A DNA stretch of 64,000 bases from Modestobacter excelsi. Lineage in GTDB: Bacteria > Actinomycetota > Actinomycetes > Mycobacteriales > Geodermatophilaceae. Location of the stretch: assembly GCF_005930495.1 (NCBI RefSeq), contig NZ_SJEX01000002.1, positions 62,001-126,000 on the forward strand. Direction: 5' to 3'. This document shows positions 25,079 to 33,064 of this stretch, one piece after another. The position numbers and the translations under genes were made by a program. Numbering within the stretch: the first letter of the stretch is position 1; each line of letters begins with the position of its first letter. The notes under the pieces were generated by a model that was not told the DNA's origin, did no database searches, and worked only from the letters and a program-made list of their open reading frames with translations.

Positions 25079-26081
25079 CGGCCGCGGCCTCCGGGGTGTG
25101 GGCCCAGGCCTTGACGTAGTCGATCTGGACGCCGCCCGACGTCGACGCGTCCGGGTCCTCGGCCTCGGACTGCATGGACCAGTACATCGGCACCGAGGGG
25201 ATGGCCAGCGGGTCGGTCGTCGTCCTGCTGCGGCCGTCGAGGGTGAACGTCAGCGAGTCCGGGCGCCACTCGATGACCGCGGTGTGCCAGTCCTGGGGTG
25301 ACCCCTCGAAGCGCTGCGCCCACTGGTTCACCGACGGCGTCGGGCCGATCTGGTGGGAGAACCCCATGATCCAGTCGCCGGCGTCCAGCCCGGTCTCCGG
25401 GAAGTCGATCTCGCCGTCGGTCCAGTCGTTGTCGGCCGGCCAGAGCAGCCAGGAGAAGTGGTACCCCGGGACGACGTCGGCGCGGAAGCGGACCTCGTAG
25501 CGTCCGTAGGTCTGCACGTGCGGCACCGGGGTGATCGAGACGACGAGCGCCTCGCCGTCCTCGCTGTGCAGGTCCTCGGTCAGCACCCCGTCGGAGACCG
25601 TGACGACGCGGCTGCTGTCGTAGCGACCCGGACCGGTCGTGTCGTGGTACCCGTCGTAGTCCGCCCAGCCGGGGTAGAGGTCGGCGAACTCACCGAGGGC
25701 GGCGGGGGTGTCGAAGCCCTGGTCGATCAGGGGCGTCCACTCGCTGCCCGCGGCGGGCGCGGGGGCCGGGTCCGGGGTCGGGCCCGGGTCCGCCGTCGTC
25801 GGGTCCGGGTCCGAGGACGTCGGGCCCGCCTCCGTGGGCGTCGTGGTCGGCGTCGTGGTCGGCGTCGTGGTCGGCGTGCTGGCCGTCGGCGTGGGGGTGC
25901 TGGTCGCCGCGGCTGAGCCCGGCGACGGCTCCGGCAACGCGGCCCGCGTGCTCTGGGCCGCCGTGGTCAGGGGCACCACCGCCACCAGCAGGGGCACCAG
26001 GGCCCAGGGGAGCCGGCGACGTGCACCGGCCGGCCCCGGTCTGCGGGGATCGTCCCCCCGGTCGAGTTCTCCTCCGCGCAC
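25074..26081 (-). CDS. Secreted glycoside hydrolase family 16-like protein
   Basis: About 335 residues. The N-terminus has a basic region and hydrophobic signal (LPWALVPLLVAVVPLTTAAQS), then a Thr/Pro-rich linker encoded partly by a 12-base tandem repeat (three units at 25840-25875). The catalytic domain covers roughly the last 220 residues: GRYEVRFRADVVPGYHFSWL, and DGEIDFPE holding the ExDxxE catalytic glutamates of GH16, then DWHTAVIEWRPDSLTFTLDG. GH16 enzymes cleave beta-1,3/1,4-glucans or galactans. GTG 26081 is preferred (AGGGGGA five bases ahead); ATG 26105 and a longer start at 26177 are alternatives. It flanks the exopolysaccharide genes, so trimming of that polymer is a possible role. 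Confidence 0.85.
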   Translation of the reverse strand: MRGGELDRGDDPRRPGPAGARRRLPWALVPLLVAVVPLTTAAQSTRAALPEPSPGSAAATSTPTPTASTPTTTPTTTPTTTPTEAGPTSSDPDPTTADPGPTPDPAPAPAAGSEWTPLIDQGFDTPAALGEFADLYPGWADYDGYHDTTGPGRYDSSRVVTVSDGVLTEDLHSEDGEALVVSITPVPHVQTYGRYEVRFRADVVPGYHFSWLLWPADNDWTDGEIDFPETGLDAGDWIMGFSHQIGPTPSVNQWAQRFEGSPQDWHTAVIEWRPDSLTFTLDGRSRTTTDPLAIPSVPMYWSMQSEAEDPDASTSGGVQIDYVKAWAHTPEAAAG

Positions 26082-26424
26082 CGGTCCCCCTCTCGTCCCC
26101 TGCATGCTCGTCCGGCCGCAGCGCGCGGAGAACCGATCGAGGACGTGCTCACCCGGTCGTGTGCCCGGTTCGCCCACGTTCGGGGGAAGGGCGGTCTGCG
26201 GCTCCCCGATCGCGGGCCGAAGGCCGCTGCCGGGTGACGCTCCGTGTCCGGTCGGGTGGTCCTTGCCTCCTGGCCTGCCCCTTCGGGTGAAGTCGCGTTG
26301 TCCCAGCGGTCACCGACTGTGATGGTCGCTGGGCGTCGTCGCAGGAGGCCGTCCGTCCCGCGGACAGCTCGTCTCCCGGCGACGCGATGACAGTGAGTCA
26401 CCAACCTGGTCATAGGGGGACACG
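26082..26424. other. Divergent intergenic region between the GH16 and glycosylphosphotransferase genes
   Basis: No gene seen. It must carry promoters in both directions. Near the downstream gene is GTGAGTCAC (26392-26400), a 9-base palindrome; a related GAGTGAC...GTCACT dyad lies at about 27938-27958 ahead of the next glycosyltransferase, so a shared regulator is possible. No clear -10/-35 pair stands out. Confidence 0.35.
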
Positions 26425-27921
26425 TTGCTGCTCGAACGAGTTGAGGCCCTGCCCGTCGTCGATCCCGTCGCAGGCGCACTCCGCACCGCGGGGTCGGTCG
26501 ACCGGCCGCGGCCGGTGCCCACGGCGCGCGACCCCTGGGCCGCCCGGCACCGCCGCCGGCTGGTCGGCGCCGAGGTGGTCCTCGCGGCCGCCGCGGCGCT
26601 CATCGTGCTGGCCGCCCACGACGGCGTGGTGCCCCCGGCGGGCGGCCTGTTCTGGGCCAGCGTCTCCCTCGTCCTCGCCTGGCCGGTGCTCCTCGCCGTC
26701 ACCGGCGCCTACGAGGAGCGCACGTTCGGCATCGGCAGCGACGAGTTCCACCGGATCGGCCGGGCCGGCCTGCTGCTCCTGGCCGGGATGGGCTTCCTCA
26801 GCTACGCCGCCGAGCTCGACCTGAGCCGCGGCCTGGTCGTCATCGGCGTCCCGGCGCTGGCCCTGGCCACCGTCGTCGAGCGGTACGGCGCCCGCCACCT
26901 GCTGCACCGCCAGCGGCTGCAGGGCCGGTGCGTCAAGCGGGTCGTGGTCGTCGGCCGCGGGGGCGCCGTCCTCGAGCTGGTCGACCGGCTCGCCCGCACC
27001 TCGCACGCGGGGCTGCAGGTCGTCGCCGCCTGCGTGACGCCCGACGACCGGGCCCGGGTGGCCCGCGCGGTCGGCCTGCCGGTCTCCGGGCTGGACGACG
27101 TGGTCGCCACCGCGGCCCGGATGCGGGCCGACACCATCGCGGTGACCTCGGCCAGCGAGACCGCCGCGCAGTACCTGCGCTCGCTGTCCTGGCAGCTCGA
27201 GGGCACCGGCCTGGAGCTGCTCGTGGCGCCCGGCCTGGTCGAGGTCGCCGGCCCGCGGCTGCACATCCGCCCCTTCGACGGGCTGCCGCTGCTGGCGGTC
27301 GAGCAGCCGCGGTTCGAGGGCTGGCGGCGGGTGGTGAAGACCGTGCTGGACCGCTCGGTCGCGTTCGGCGCGCTGCTGGTGCTCGCCCCGCTGTTCGGCG
27401 CCCTGGCGCTGGCGGTGCGGGTGTCCAGCCCCGGTGGGGTCTTCTACCGGCAGCAGCGGATCGGCCTCAACGGCGAGCCGTTCACGATGCTGAAGTTCCG
27501 CAGCATGGTGTCCGGGGCCGACCAGCAGGTGGCGGGGCTCTCCGACGGCAACGACGCCGACGGCCTGCTGTTCAAGATGCGCTCCGACCCGCGGGTGACC
27601 CCGGTCGGCCGCTGGTTGCGCCGGTTGTCCCTGGACGAGCTGCCGCAGCTGGTCAACGTGCTCACCGGCACGATGTCCCTGGTGGGCCCGCGCCCCCCGC
27701 TGCCTCAGGAGGTGGCCCGCTACGACAGCTCGGTGAGCCGCCGGCTGCTGGTGAAGCCGGGGCTGACCGGTCTCTGGCAGATCTCCGGGCGCAGCGACCT
27801 CCCGTGGGAGGAGGCCGTCCGGCTCGACCTGCGGTACGTGGAGAACTGGTCGCTCGCCCTGGACCTGCAGATCCTCTGGAAGACCGCCCGGGCCGTCGCC
27901 ACTGCCTCCGGGGCCTACTGA
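26425..27921 (+). CDS. Exopolysaccharide polyprenyl glycosylphosphotransferase (initiating enzyme, WbaP/CpsE type)
   Basis: Transfers a sugar-1-phosphate onto undecaprenyl phosphate to start the repeat unit. Of 498 residues, the N-terminal third has four to five membrane helices, the middle a CoA-binding-like Rossmann segment (RVVVVGRGGAVLELVDRL), and the last 200 the bacterial sugar transferase domain: KTVLDRSVAFGALLVLAP, RQQRIGLNGEPFTMLKFRSM, SLDELPQLVNVLTGTMSLVG, PRPPLP, and KPGLTGLWQISGRSDL. TTG start with CATAGGGGGA upstream. It opens the plus-strand exopolysaccharide gene group. Confidence 0.93.
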   Translation: MLLERVEALPVVDPVAGALRTAGSVDRPRPVPTARDPWAARHRRRLVGAEVVLAAAAALIVLAAHDGVVPPAGGLFWASVSLVLAWPVLLAVTGAYEERTFGIGSDEFHRIGRAGLLLLAGMGFLSYAAELDLSRGLVVIGVPALALATVVERYGARHLLHRQRLQGRCVKRVVVVGRGGAVLELVDRLARTSHAGLQVVAACVTPDDRARVARAVGLPVSGLDDVVATAARMRADTIAVTSASETAAQYLRSLSWQLEGTGLELLVAPGLVEVAGPRLHIRPFDGLPLLAVEQPRFEGWRRVVKTVLDRSVAFGALLVLAPLFGALALAVRVSSPGGVFYRQQRIGLNGEPFTMLKFRSMVSGADQQVAGLSDGNDADGLLFKMRSDPRVTPVGRWLRRLSLDELPQLVNVLTGTMSLVGPRPPLPQEVARYDSSVSRRLLVKPGLTGLWQISGRSDLPWEEAVRLDLRYVENWSLALDLQILWKTARAVATASGAY

Positions 27922-28103
27922 CCGGAGTCCTCCCTCTGAGTGACGGAGTCAGTCACTTCCGTGACGGCGCGCGTCGGCAGAGCCGATGGTCTCCCCAGCA
28001 CACGCCGTGGCCCTGGCCTCGCCGTGCCGACCCGCGCTCCGCGGACCCGGCACGCCGACCAGACGCCGGGGACGGACACACGGGGAGAAACGGAGCGGCA
28101 GAC

Positions 28104-29408
28104 ATGGCACGGAACACGTCCGGGAAGCTGCGCATCGCACTGGTCGGCACGCGCGGGGTCCCGGCGCGGTACGGCGGCTTCGAGACCGCGGTCGAGGAGG
28201 TCGGCCGCCGGCTGGCCGACGCCGGCCACGAGGTCGTCGTCTACTGCCGGACGGCGGGCGACGAGCCCCGCCCGCCGACGCACCTGGGCATGCGCCTGGT
28301 GCACCTGCCCGCTCTGCGCCGCCGGTCGCTGGAGACGCTGAGCCACACCGGTCTGTCGGTGGCCCACCTGCTGGCCCACCGCGCCGACGCGGCCGTCGTC
28401 TTCAACGCGGCCAACGCGCCGTGGCTGCCGCTGCTGCGCGCCGCCGGCATCCCGGTCGCCACCCACGTCGACGGCCTGGAGTGGAAGCGCGCCAAGTGGG
28501 GCGGCGCCGGCCAGCGCTACTACCGCGTGGTGGAGGCGCTGTCGGTCCGCTGGTCCGACGCGCTCATCGCCGACGCCCAGGGCATCGCCGACTACTACCG
28601 CGACGAGTTCGCCGCCCCGACCGAGCAGATCGCCTACGGCGCGCCCAAGATCGCCGGGGGAGCGTCGGACAAGCTGGCCGACGTCGGTCTGACCCCGCGC
28701 GGGTTCCACCTGGTCGTGGCGCGGTTCGAGCCGGAGAACCACGTCCACGTCATCGTCGACGGCTACCGGCGCAGCGGGGCCACGCTGCCCCTGGTCGTGG
28801 TCGGCTCGGCCCCCTACGCCGACCAGTACACCCGGCAGGTGCGCGAGCTGGCCGACGACCGGGTCCGCTTCCTCGGCGGCGTCTGGGACCAGGAGCTCCT
28901 CGACCAGCTCTACGCCAACTGCGCGACGTACCTGCACGGGCACTCCGTCGGCGGCACCAACCCCTCGCTGCTGCGGGCCATCGGGGCGGGAGCCGCGACG
29001 ATCGCCTTCGACGTGGCGTTCAACCGCGAGGTCCTGCGGACCAGCGGCCGGTACTTCAGCACCCCCGACGACGTCGCCGTCGAGGTGACGGCGGCTGAGG
29101 CCGACCCCGCGGCGGTCCGCCGGGACGGCAACAGCGCCCGGGTCATGGCCGCCCGGTACGACTGGGACGACGTCGCCACCCGGTACGAGGCGCTGTGCAC
29201 CCGGCTCGCGGCCCGGCAGTTCCCGCGCACCCGCCCCAGCGGACGCCGCCGATACGGGGTGCCGACCGCCCGGACCGAGCAGGCCCCGGTGCTGCCCCCG
29301 GCTCCCCGCCGCCGGCTCGGCGAGCCCGCGCTCGCCCCCCTGCGGGTGGCAGTCGGGGCCGACGTGCTCCCGGTCGAGGCACCGACCGCTCGGGCGGCGC
29401 AGTCGTGA
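28104..29408 (+). CDS. Glycosyltransferase with DUF1972-type N-terminus (rhamnosyltransferase-like)
   Basis: 434-residue GT-B fold enzyme. The N-terminal domain starts LRIALVGTRGVPARYGGFETAVEEV, the signature of DUF1972/rhamnosyltransferase-like proteins, and includes THVDGLEWKRAKWGG. The C-terminal donor-binding domain has HLVVARFEPENHV, VRFLGGVWDQELLDQLYAN and GTNPSLLRAIGAGA. A variable Pro/Arg tail ends the protein. ATG 28104 is chosen as the first start next to the conserved domain. The 180-base leader holds an inverted GAGTGAC...GTCACT motif. It probably adds the second or later sugar of the repeat unit. Confidence 0.9.
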   Translation: MARNTSGKLRIALVGTRGVPARYGGFETAVEEVGRRLADAGHEVVVYCRTAGDEPRPPTHLGMRLVHLPALRRRSLETLSHTGLSVAHLLAHRADAAVVFNAANAPWLPLLRAAGIPVATHVDGLEWKRAKWGGAGQRYYRVVEALSVRWSDALIADAQGIADYYRDEFAAPTEQIAYGAPKIAGGASDKLADVGLTPRGFHLVVARFEPENHVHVIVDGYRRSGATLPLVVVGSAPYADQYTRQVRELADDRVRFLGGVWDQELLDQLYANCATYLHGHSVGGTNPSLLRAIGAGAATIAFDVAFNREVLRTSGRYFSTPDDVAVEVTAAEADPAAVRRDGNSARVMAARYDWDDVATRYEALCTRLAARQFPRTRPSGRRRYGVPTARTEQAPVLPPAPRRRLGEPALAPLRVAVGADVLPVEAPTARAAQS

Positions 29409-30175
29409 GCGCCGTCCTGGAGACCGCGCCCCCGCCCCGGCCGCGCCCGGCGGAGACCTTCGGCCAGACCCTGGCCCGGCTCGGCGGTGCGCAGAAGGGC
29501 GCGCTCGGCGCGCCCGCCTACTCCCGGTTCGTCAACCGGCGGATGGGCCGGTTCCTGGCAGCCGTGGCCTACCACGCCGGCCTCACCCCGAACGCGGTCA
29601 CCGGCATCAGCGCCGCCTTCTCCGCCGCCGGCGTCGCCCTGCTCGCGCTCGTCGCGCCGTCCTGGGCGATGGGCGTGGCGGTCGCCGCCTGCCTGGTCGT
29701 CGGCTACGCGCTGGACTCCGCGGACGGCCAGCTGGCCCGGCTGCGCGGCGGTGGCTCGCCGGCCGGTGAGTGGCTGGACCACATGGTCGACGCGGCCAAG
29801 GCCTCGAGCCTGCACCTCGCGGTGCTGATCGGGCTGTACCGCTTCGGCGACCTGGACTCCCGCGCCTGGCTGCTGGTGCCGCTGGGCTACTGCGTGGTCG
29901 ATGCCGTCCTCTACTTCGGCACGATGCTCAACGACGCGCTCCGGGCCCAGCACGGGGTGCCCATCCGGTCCCAGCAGCGGGGCGAGCGGGCCGGCGTCCT
30001 CCGGTCGCTGCTCGTGCTGCCCACCGACTACGGCCTGCTGTGCTGCGTGTTCGTGCTCTTCGGTGCACCGGCGCTGTTCCTGCCGGTCTACACCCTCCTC
30101 CTCGTCGCGATGACGGCCTTCCTGGCCCTCGCGTCGGTCAAGTGGTTCCGCGAGATGGACAGGCTGCCGCGATGA
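29405..30175 (+). CDS. CDP-alcohol phosphatidyltransferase family membrane protein
   Basis: 256 residues with about six membrane helices. The complete family motif D-x2-D-G-x2-A-R-x8-G-x3-D-x3-D is present as DSADGQLARLRGGGSPAGEW followed by LDHMVD (about residues 99-124), which binds the CDP-alcohol and metal. Such enzymes transfer a phospho-alcohol group to an acceptor alcohol. Its place inside an exopolysaccharide gene group, and a cytidylyltransferase at 41888, suggest that it decorates the glycan or a carrier lipid rather than making bulk phospholipid; that is inference. GTG start overlaps the upstream stop, and its own stop overlaps the next start. Confidence 0.88.
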   Translation: MSAVLETAPPPRPRPAETFGQTLARLGGAQKGALGAPAYSRFVNRRMGRFLAAVAYHAGLTPNAVTGISAAFSAAGVALLALVAPSWAMGVAVAACLVVGYALDSADGQLARLRGGGSPAGEWLDHMVDAAKASSLHLAVLIGLYRFGDLDSRAWLLVPLGYCVVDAVLYFGTMLNDALRAQHGVPIRSQQRGERAGVLRSLLVLPTDYGLLCCVFVLFGAPALFLPVYTLLLVAMTAFLALASVKWFREMDRLPR

Positions 30176-30864
30176 ACGTTCCCTCCGACACCCCGGCGGC
30201 GCGGTCGCCGCGCCGCCGCACGGCGCTGGCCGCCGTCCTGGCGGTCGTGGCCGCCGCGCTGGCCGTCCTCGCGCTGACCACCGGCGGGTCCGGCGACGAC
30301 CCGGCCGGCGCCGCGGCGCCCTCGGGTCCGGCGACGGCGACGGGGACGTCGGCGGCGACGGGGACGTCGGCCGCGACGTCCGCCGCGCCGACGAGCGTGG
30401 CGCTGGCCCCCGCCGCCGACACCCCCGAGCCGACCGGACCGACCACCGACGCCGACGAACCGCCGCCGAGCCTCGGCCCGGTGCCGCTCGACCAGCCGGC
30501 CGCGGTCGGCAACGGGGTCACCGCCGAGGTGGTCTCCCTGGACGCCGTCGACGCCACGGGCGTGGGTCCGGGCAACGTGACCGGTCCCGCGCTGCGGGTC
30601 ACCGTCGAGCTCACCAACGGCACGGCCGACGCGCTGCCGCTCGGCGGTGTCGCGGTCGACCTGGCCTCCGGGCCCGAGCTGGTGCCCGCCTCGCCGGTCA
30701 ACGACCCCTCGGCGGCCCCGTTCAGCGGCACCGTCGCCGCCGGTGGGACGGCGCAGGGCGTCTACGTCTTCAGCATCGCCGCCGACGACCGCACCGACGT
30801 CACCCTCTCGGTCGGGTACGAGGCGGGGGCGCCGGTCCTCGTCTTCACCGGCGCGGCCTCGTGA
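30172..30864 (+). CDS. Hypothetical membrane-anchored extracytoplasmic protein
   Basis: 230 residues, family not recognised. A basic start (RSPRRRTALA) and a hydrophobic helix (about 18-37) form a signal anchor with no lipobox cysteine. A Thr/Ala/Pro-rich linker follows, encoded in part by an 18-base direct repeat (30337-30354 and 30355-30372; product ATGTSA twice). The C-terminal 125 residues look like an immunoglobulin-like beta domain (VTAEVVSLDAVDATG, LRVTVELTNGTADALPLGGVAVDL, DVTLSVGYEAGAPVLVFTG). It overlaps both neighbours by four bases, so it belongs to the glycan operon, perhaps as an accessory outer-face protein. Confidence 0.65.
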   Translation: MNVPSDTPAARSPRRRTALAAVLAVVAAALAVLALTTGGSGDDPAGAAAPSGPATATGTSAATGTSAATSAAPTSVALAPAADTPEPTGPTTDADEPPPSLGPVPLDQPAAVGNGVTAEVVSLDAVDATGVGPGNVTGPALRVTVELTNGTADALPLGGVAVDLASGPELVPASPVNDPSAAPFSGTVAAGGTAQGVYVFSIAADDRTDVTLSVGYEAGAPVLVFTGAAS

Positions 30865-32084
30865 CCGCGCCGGGAGCGCGGCCCCGCGTCCTGGTGGTCC
30901 ACCCCGGCGCCGAGCTCTACGGCGCCGACCGGGTGCTGGCCGAGTCGGCGTCGGCGCTGGCCACCCGGTTCGACGTCACCGTCGCGCTGCCCGCTCCCGG
31001 ACCGCTGGTCGCCGAGCTGGAGGCCCGCGGGCTGCGGGTCGTGCTGTGCCGGATGCCGGTGCTGCGCAACTCCGCACTCCGCCCCCGGGGAGCGCTGCGG
31101 CTGCTGGCCGACACGGTGCTCGGCGCGCTGCCGGCGCTCCGGCTGCTGCGCTCGGCCGGCCAGGCCGGGGTCTACGTCAACACCCTCACGCTGCCCTCCT
31201 GGCCGCTGCTCGCCCGGCTGGCCGGACGGCGTTCGGTCTGCCACGTGCACGAGGCCGAGCAGTCCGCGCCGCGGCTGCTGCGGGTCGGCATGGCCGTCTG
31301 CCCGGCGCTGGCCGATCGCGTGGTCGCCAACAGCCTGTTCTGCCTGGACGTGCTCGCCGAGACGGCCCCGTGGCTGCGCCGGCGCGCGACCGTCGTCTAC
31401 AACGCCGTCCCGGCTCCCGCCGAGGTCCGGCCGCCCCGCGTGGCGCTGGACGGGCCGGTGCGGCTGCTGTTCGTGGGCCGGCTGTCCCCGCGCAAGGGGC
31501 CGCAGGTCGCCGTGGCCACGCTGCAGGAGCTGCTGGCCCGGGGCGTCGACGCCCGGCTGCAGCTGCTCGGTTCGGTGTTCGAGGGCTACGAGTGGTTCCA
31601 GGCGGAGCTGCGCGGCACGGTGGCGGCGGCCGGGCTCACCGACCGGGTCGAGTTCCTCGGCTTCCGGTCCGACGTCTGGCCGGTGCTGGCCGACAGCGAC
31701 GTCGTGCTCGTGCCCTCGGTTCTGGAGGAGTCCTTCGGACTCACCGCCGTCGAGGCCGTGCTCGCCGCCCGGCCGCTCGTGGTGAGCGACGGCAGCGGGC
31801 TCCGGGAGGCCGCCGCCGGGTACGCCGGCGCCCAGTCCGTCGCCCCGGGGGACCCCGCGCGGTGGGCGGACGCCGTCCAGCGCGTCGTCACCGGCTGGGA
31901 CACCTACCGGGCGGCGGCCGCCGCCGACGCCGCCGAGGCCCGCCGCCGGCACGCCCCGCAGCGCTACGCCGAGCAGCTGGTGGCCGTCCTGGGCGCACTG
32001 GCCGGACGCCCGACCACCCCTGCCGTCGTCCCTGCACCCCGCCGTCCCGTCGAGGCCGCGGCCGTGTCCGGGGCAGCCCGATGA
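30861..32084 (+). CDS. Glycosyltransferase family 4
   Basis: Cytosolic GT-B enzyme of 407 residues. The N-terminal acceptor domain has VLVVHPGAELYGADRVLAES; the C-terminal donor domain has LFVGRLSPRKGPQVAVATL, VEFLGFRSDVWPVLADSDVVLVPS, and the E-x7-E element in EESFGLTAVEAVLA that binds the nucleotide-sugar phosphates. GTG start overlaps the preceding stop; the stop overlaps the polysaccharide deacetylase start. It likely adds one sugar to the lipid-linked repeat unit. Confidence 0.92.
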   Translation: MTAPGARPRVLVVHPGAELYGADRVLAESASALATRFDVTVALPAPGPLVAELEARGLRVVLCRMPVLRNSALRPRGALRLLADTVLGALPALRLLRSAGQAGVYVNTLTLPSWPLLARLAGRRSVCHVHEAEQSAPRLLRVGMAVCPALADRVVANSLFCLDVLAETAPWLRRRATVVYNAVPAPAEVRPPRVALDGPVRLLFVGRLSPRKGPQVAVATLQELLARGVDARLQLLGSVFEGYEWFQAELRGTVAAAGLTDRVEFLGFRSDVWPVLADSDVVLVPSVLEESFGLTAVEAVLAARPLVVSDGSGLREAAAGYAGAQSVAPGDPARWADAVQRVVTGWDTYRAAAAADAAEARRRHAPQRYAEQLVAVLGALAGRPTTPAVVPAPRRPVEAAAVSGAAR

Positions 32085-32815
32085 GCCTGCCCACCACCGA
32101 CGCCCGGACGCCGCTGCGGGTCCGGCCGGTGCTGATGTACCACTCGATCAGCGTGTCCACCGCGCCCGACCCGCACCGGCTGCGGGTGCACCCGGACCGG
32201 CTGGACCGGCACCTGCGGTGGCTCCGCCGGCTCGGCCTGCGGGGCGTCGGCCTCACCGAGCTGCTGCAGGCGCAGGAACGGGGTGAGGCCGGCCGGCTGG
32301 TCGCGCTGACCTTCGACGACGGGTACACCGACTTCCTCGAGCACGCGGTGCCGGTGCTCGAGCGGCACGGCATGACCGCCACCCTCTACGTCGTCGCCGG
32401 CCGCATGGACGGGGCGAACGAGTGGGACTCCGGTCCGCGGCTGCCGATCATGGGCCCGGACCAGGTGCGGAGGGTCGCCGCCGCCGGGCACGAGGTGGGC
32501 AGCCACACGATGACCCATGCCCGGCTCGCCGGCGCGGACCCGGCCACGCTGACCGCCGAGGTGGTCGGCAGCCGACAGGTGCTGCAGGACGTGCTCCAGG
32601 ACGAGGTGGCCGGCTTCTGCTACCCCTACGGCGCCTACGACGCGGCAGCCGCCGACGCGGTCCAGGCCGCCGGGTACGACAACGGCTGCGTCATCGGCGA
32701 CTACGCCCCGGGTGACCGGTTCACCGTGCCCCGGTGCTACGTCAGCCCGCAGGACACCGCCGCGCACCTGGTCGCCCGGATGTCCCGCCACCAGCTCCTC
32801 CAGCGCGGTCGCTGA
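32081..32815 (+). CDS. Polysaccharide deacetylase (NodB/CE4)
   Basis: 244-residue metal-dependent deacetylase. MYHSIS at the start and the CE4 motifs TFDDGYTD (catalytic base and metal Asp) and SHTMTH (metal histidines, HxxxH) are clear; FCYPYGAYD and the C-terminal strand follow. It removes acetyl groups from N- or O-acetylated sugars in the polymer or precursor. There is no signal peptide, so it probably acts on the cytosolic face unless exported with a partner. Last gene of the overlapping run 29405-32815; a strong hairpin follows. Confidence 0.92.
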   Translation: MSLPTTDARTPLRVRPVLMYHSISVSTAPDPHRLRVHPDRLDRHLRWLRRLGLRGVGLTELLQAQERGEAGRLVALTFDDGYTDFLEHAVPVLERHGMTATLYVVAGRMDGANEWDSGPRLPIMGPDQVRRVAAAGHEVGSHTMTHARLAGADPATLTAEVVGSRQVLQDVLQDEVAGFCYPYGAYDAAAADAVQAAGYDNGCVIGDYAPGDRFTVPRCYVSPQDTAAHLVARMSRHQLLQRGR

Positions 32816-32826
32816 CCCGACGGCAC

Positions 32827-32860
32827 GAGGCCCGCTCACCCCTCGGGGGGAGCGGGCCTC
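32827..32860 (+). terminator. Hairpin terminator after the glycan operon
   Basis: GAGGCCCGCT pairs with AGCGGGCCTC around a CACCCCTCGGGGGG loop that can pair further. It begins 12 bases after the polysaccharide deacetylase stop. Confidence 0.75.
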
Positions 32861-33064
32861 GCGCGTTCTCCGGCGCTGCCCGTCGGCGGCCCGCGCGGGT
32901 GACGCTCGGTTACTCCGACCGGGTGACGGTCGCCGTTGACCTGCGGTTTCGTACCGCATCGAGTGACGCGTTCACCCTGGTCGGGCGCTGATCGTCACGC
33001 TTAGTGTTCATCGACTGCGCTGGCCCCGACCGGGTGCCAGGGGGGACGACGAACGGACACGAGC

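Noticed and set aside
25840-25875. 12-base tandem repeat that could look like a small CRISPR or regulatory array
   Set aside because: It is in frame, encodes a Thr/Pro linker of the GH16 protein, and has no spacers.
32985-32999. GCGCTGATCGTCACG near the PKD gene leader, similar to the hairpin elements around the DUF559 gene
   Set aside because: Only about 14 bases match and there is no second arm, so it is not counted as a copy.
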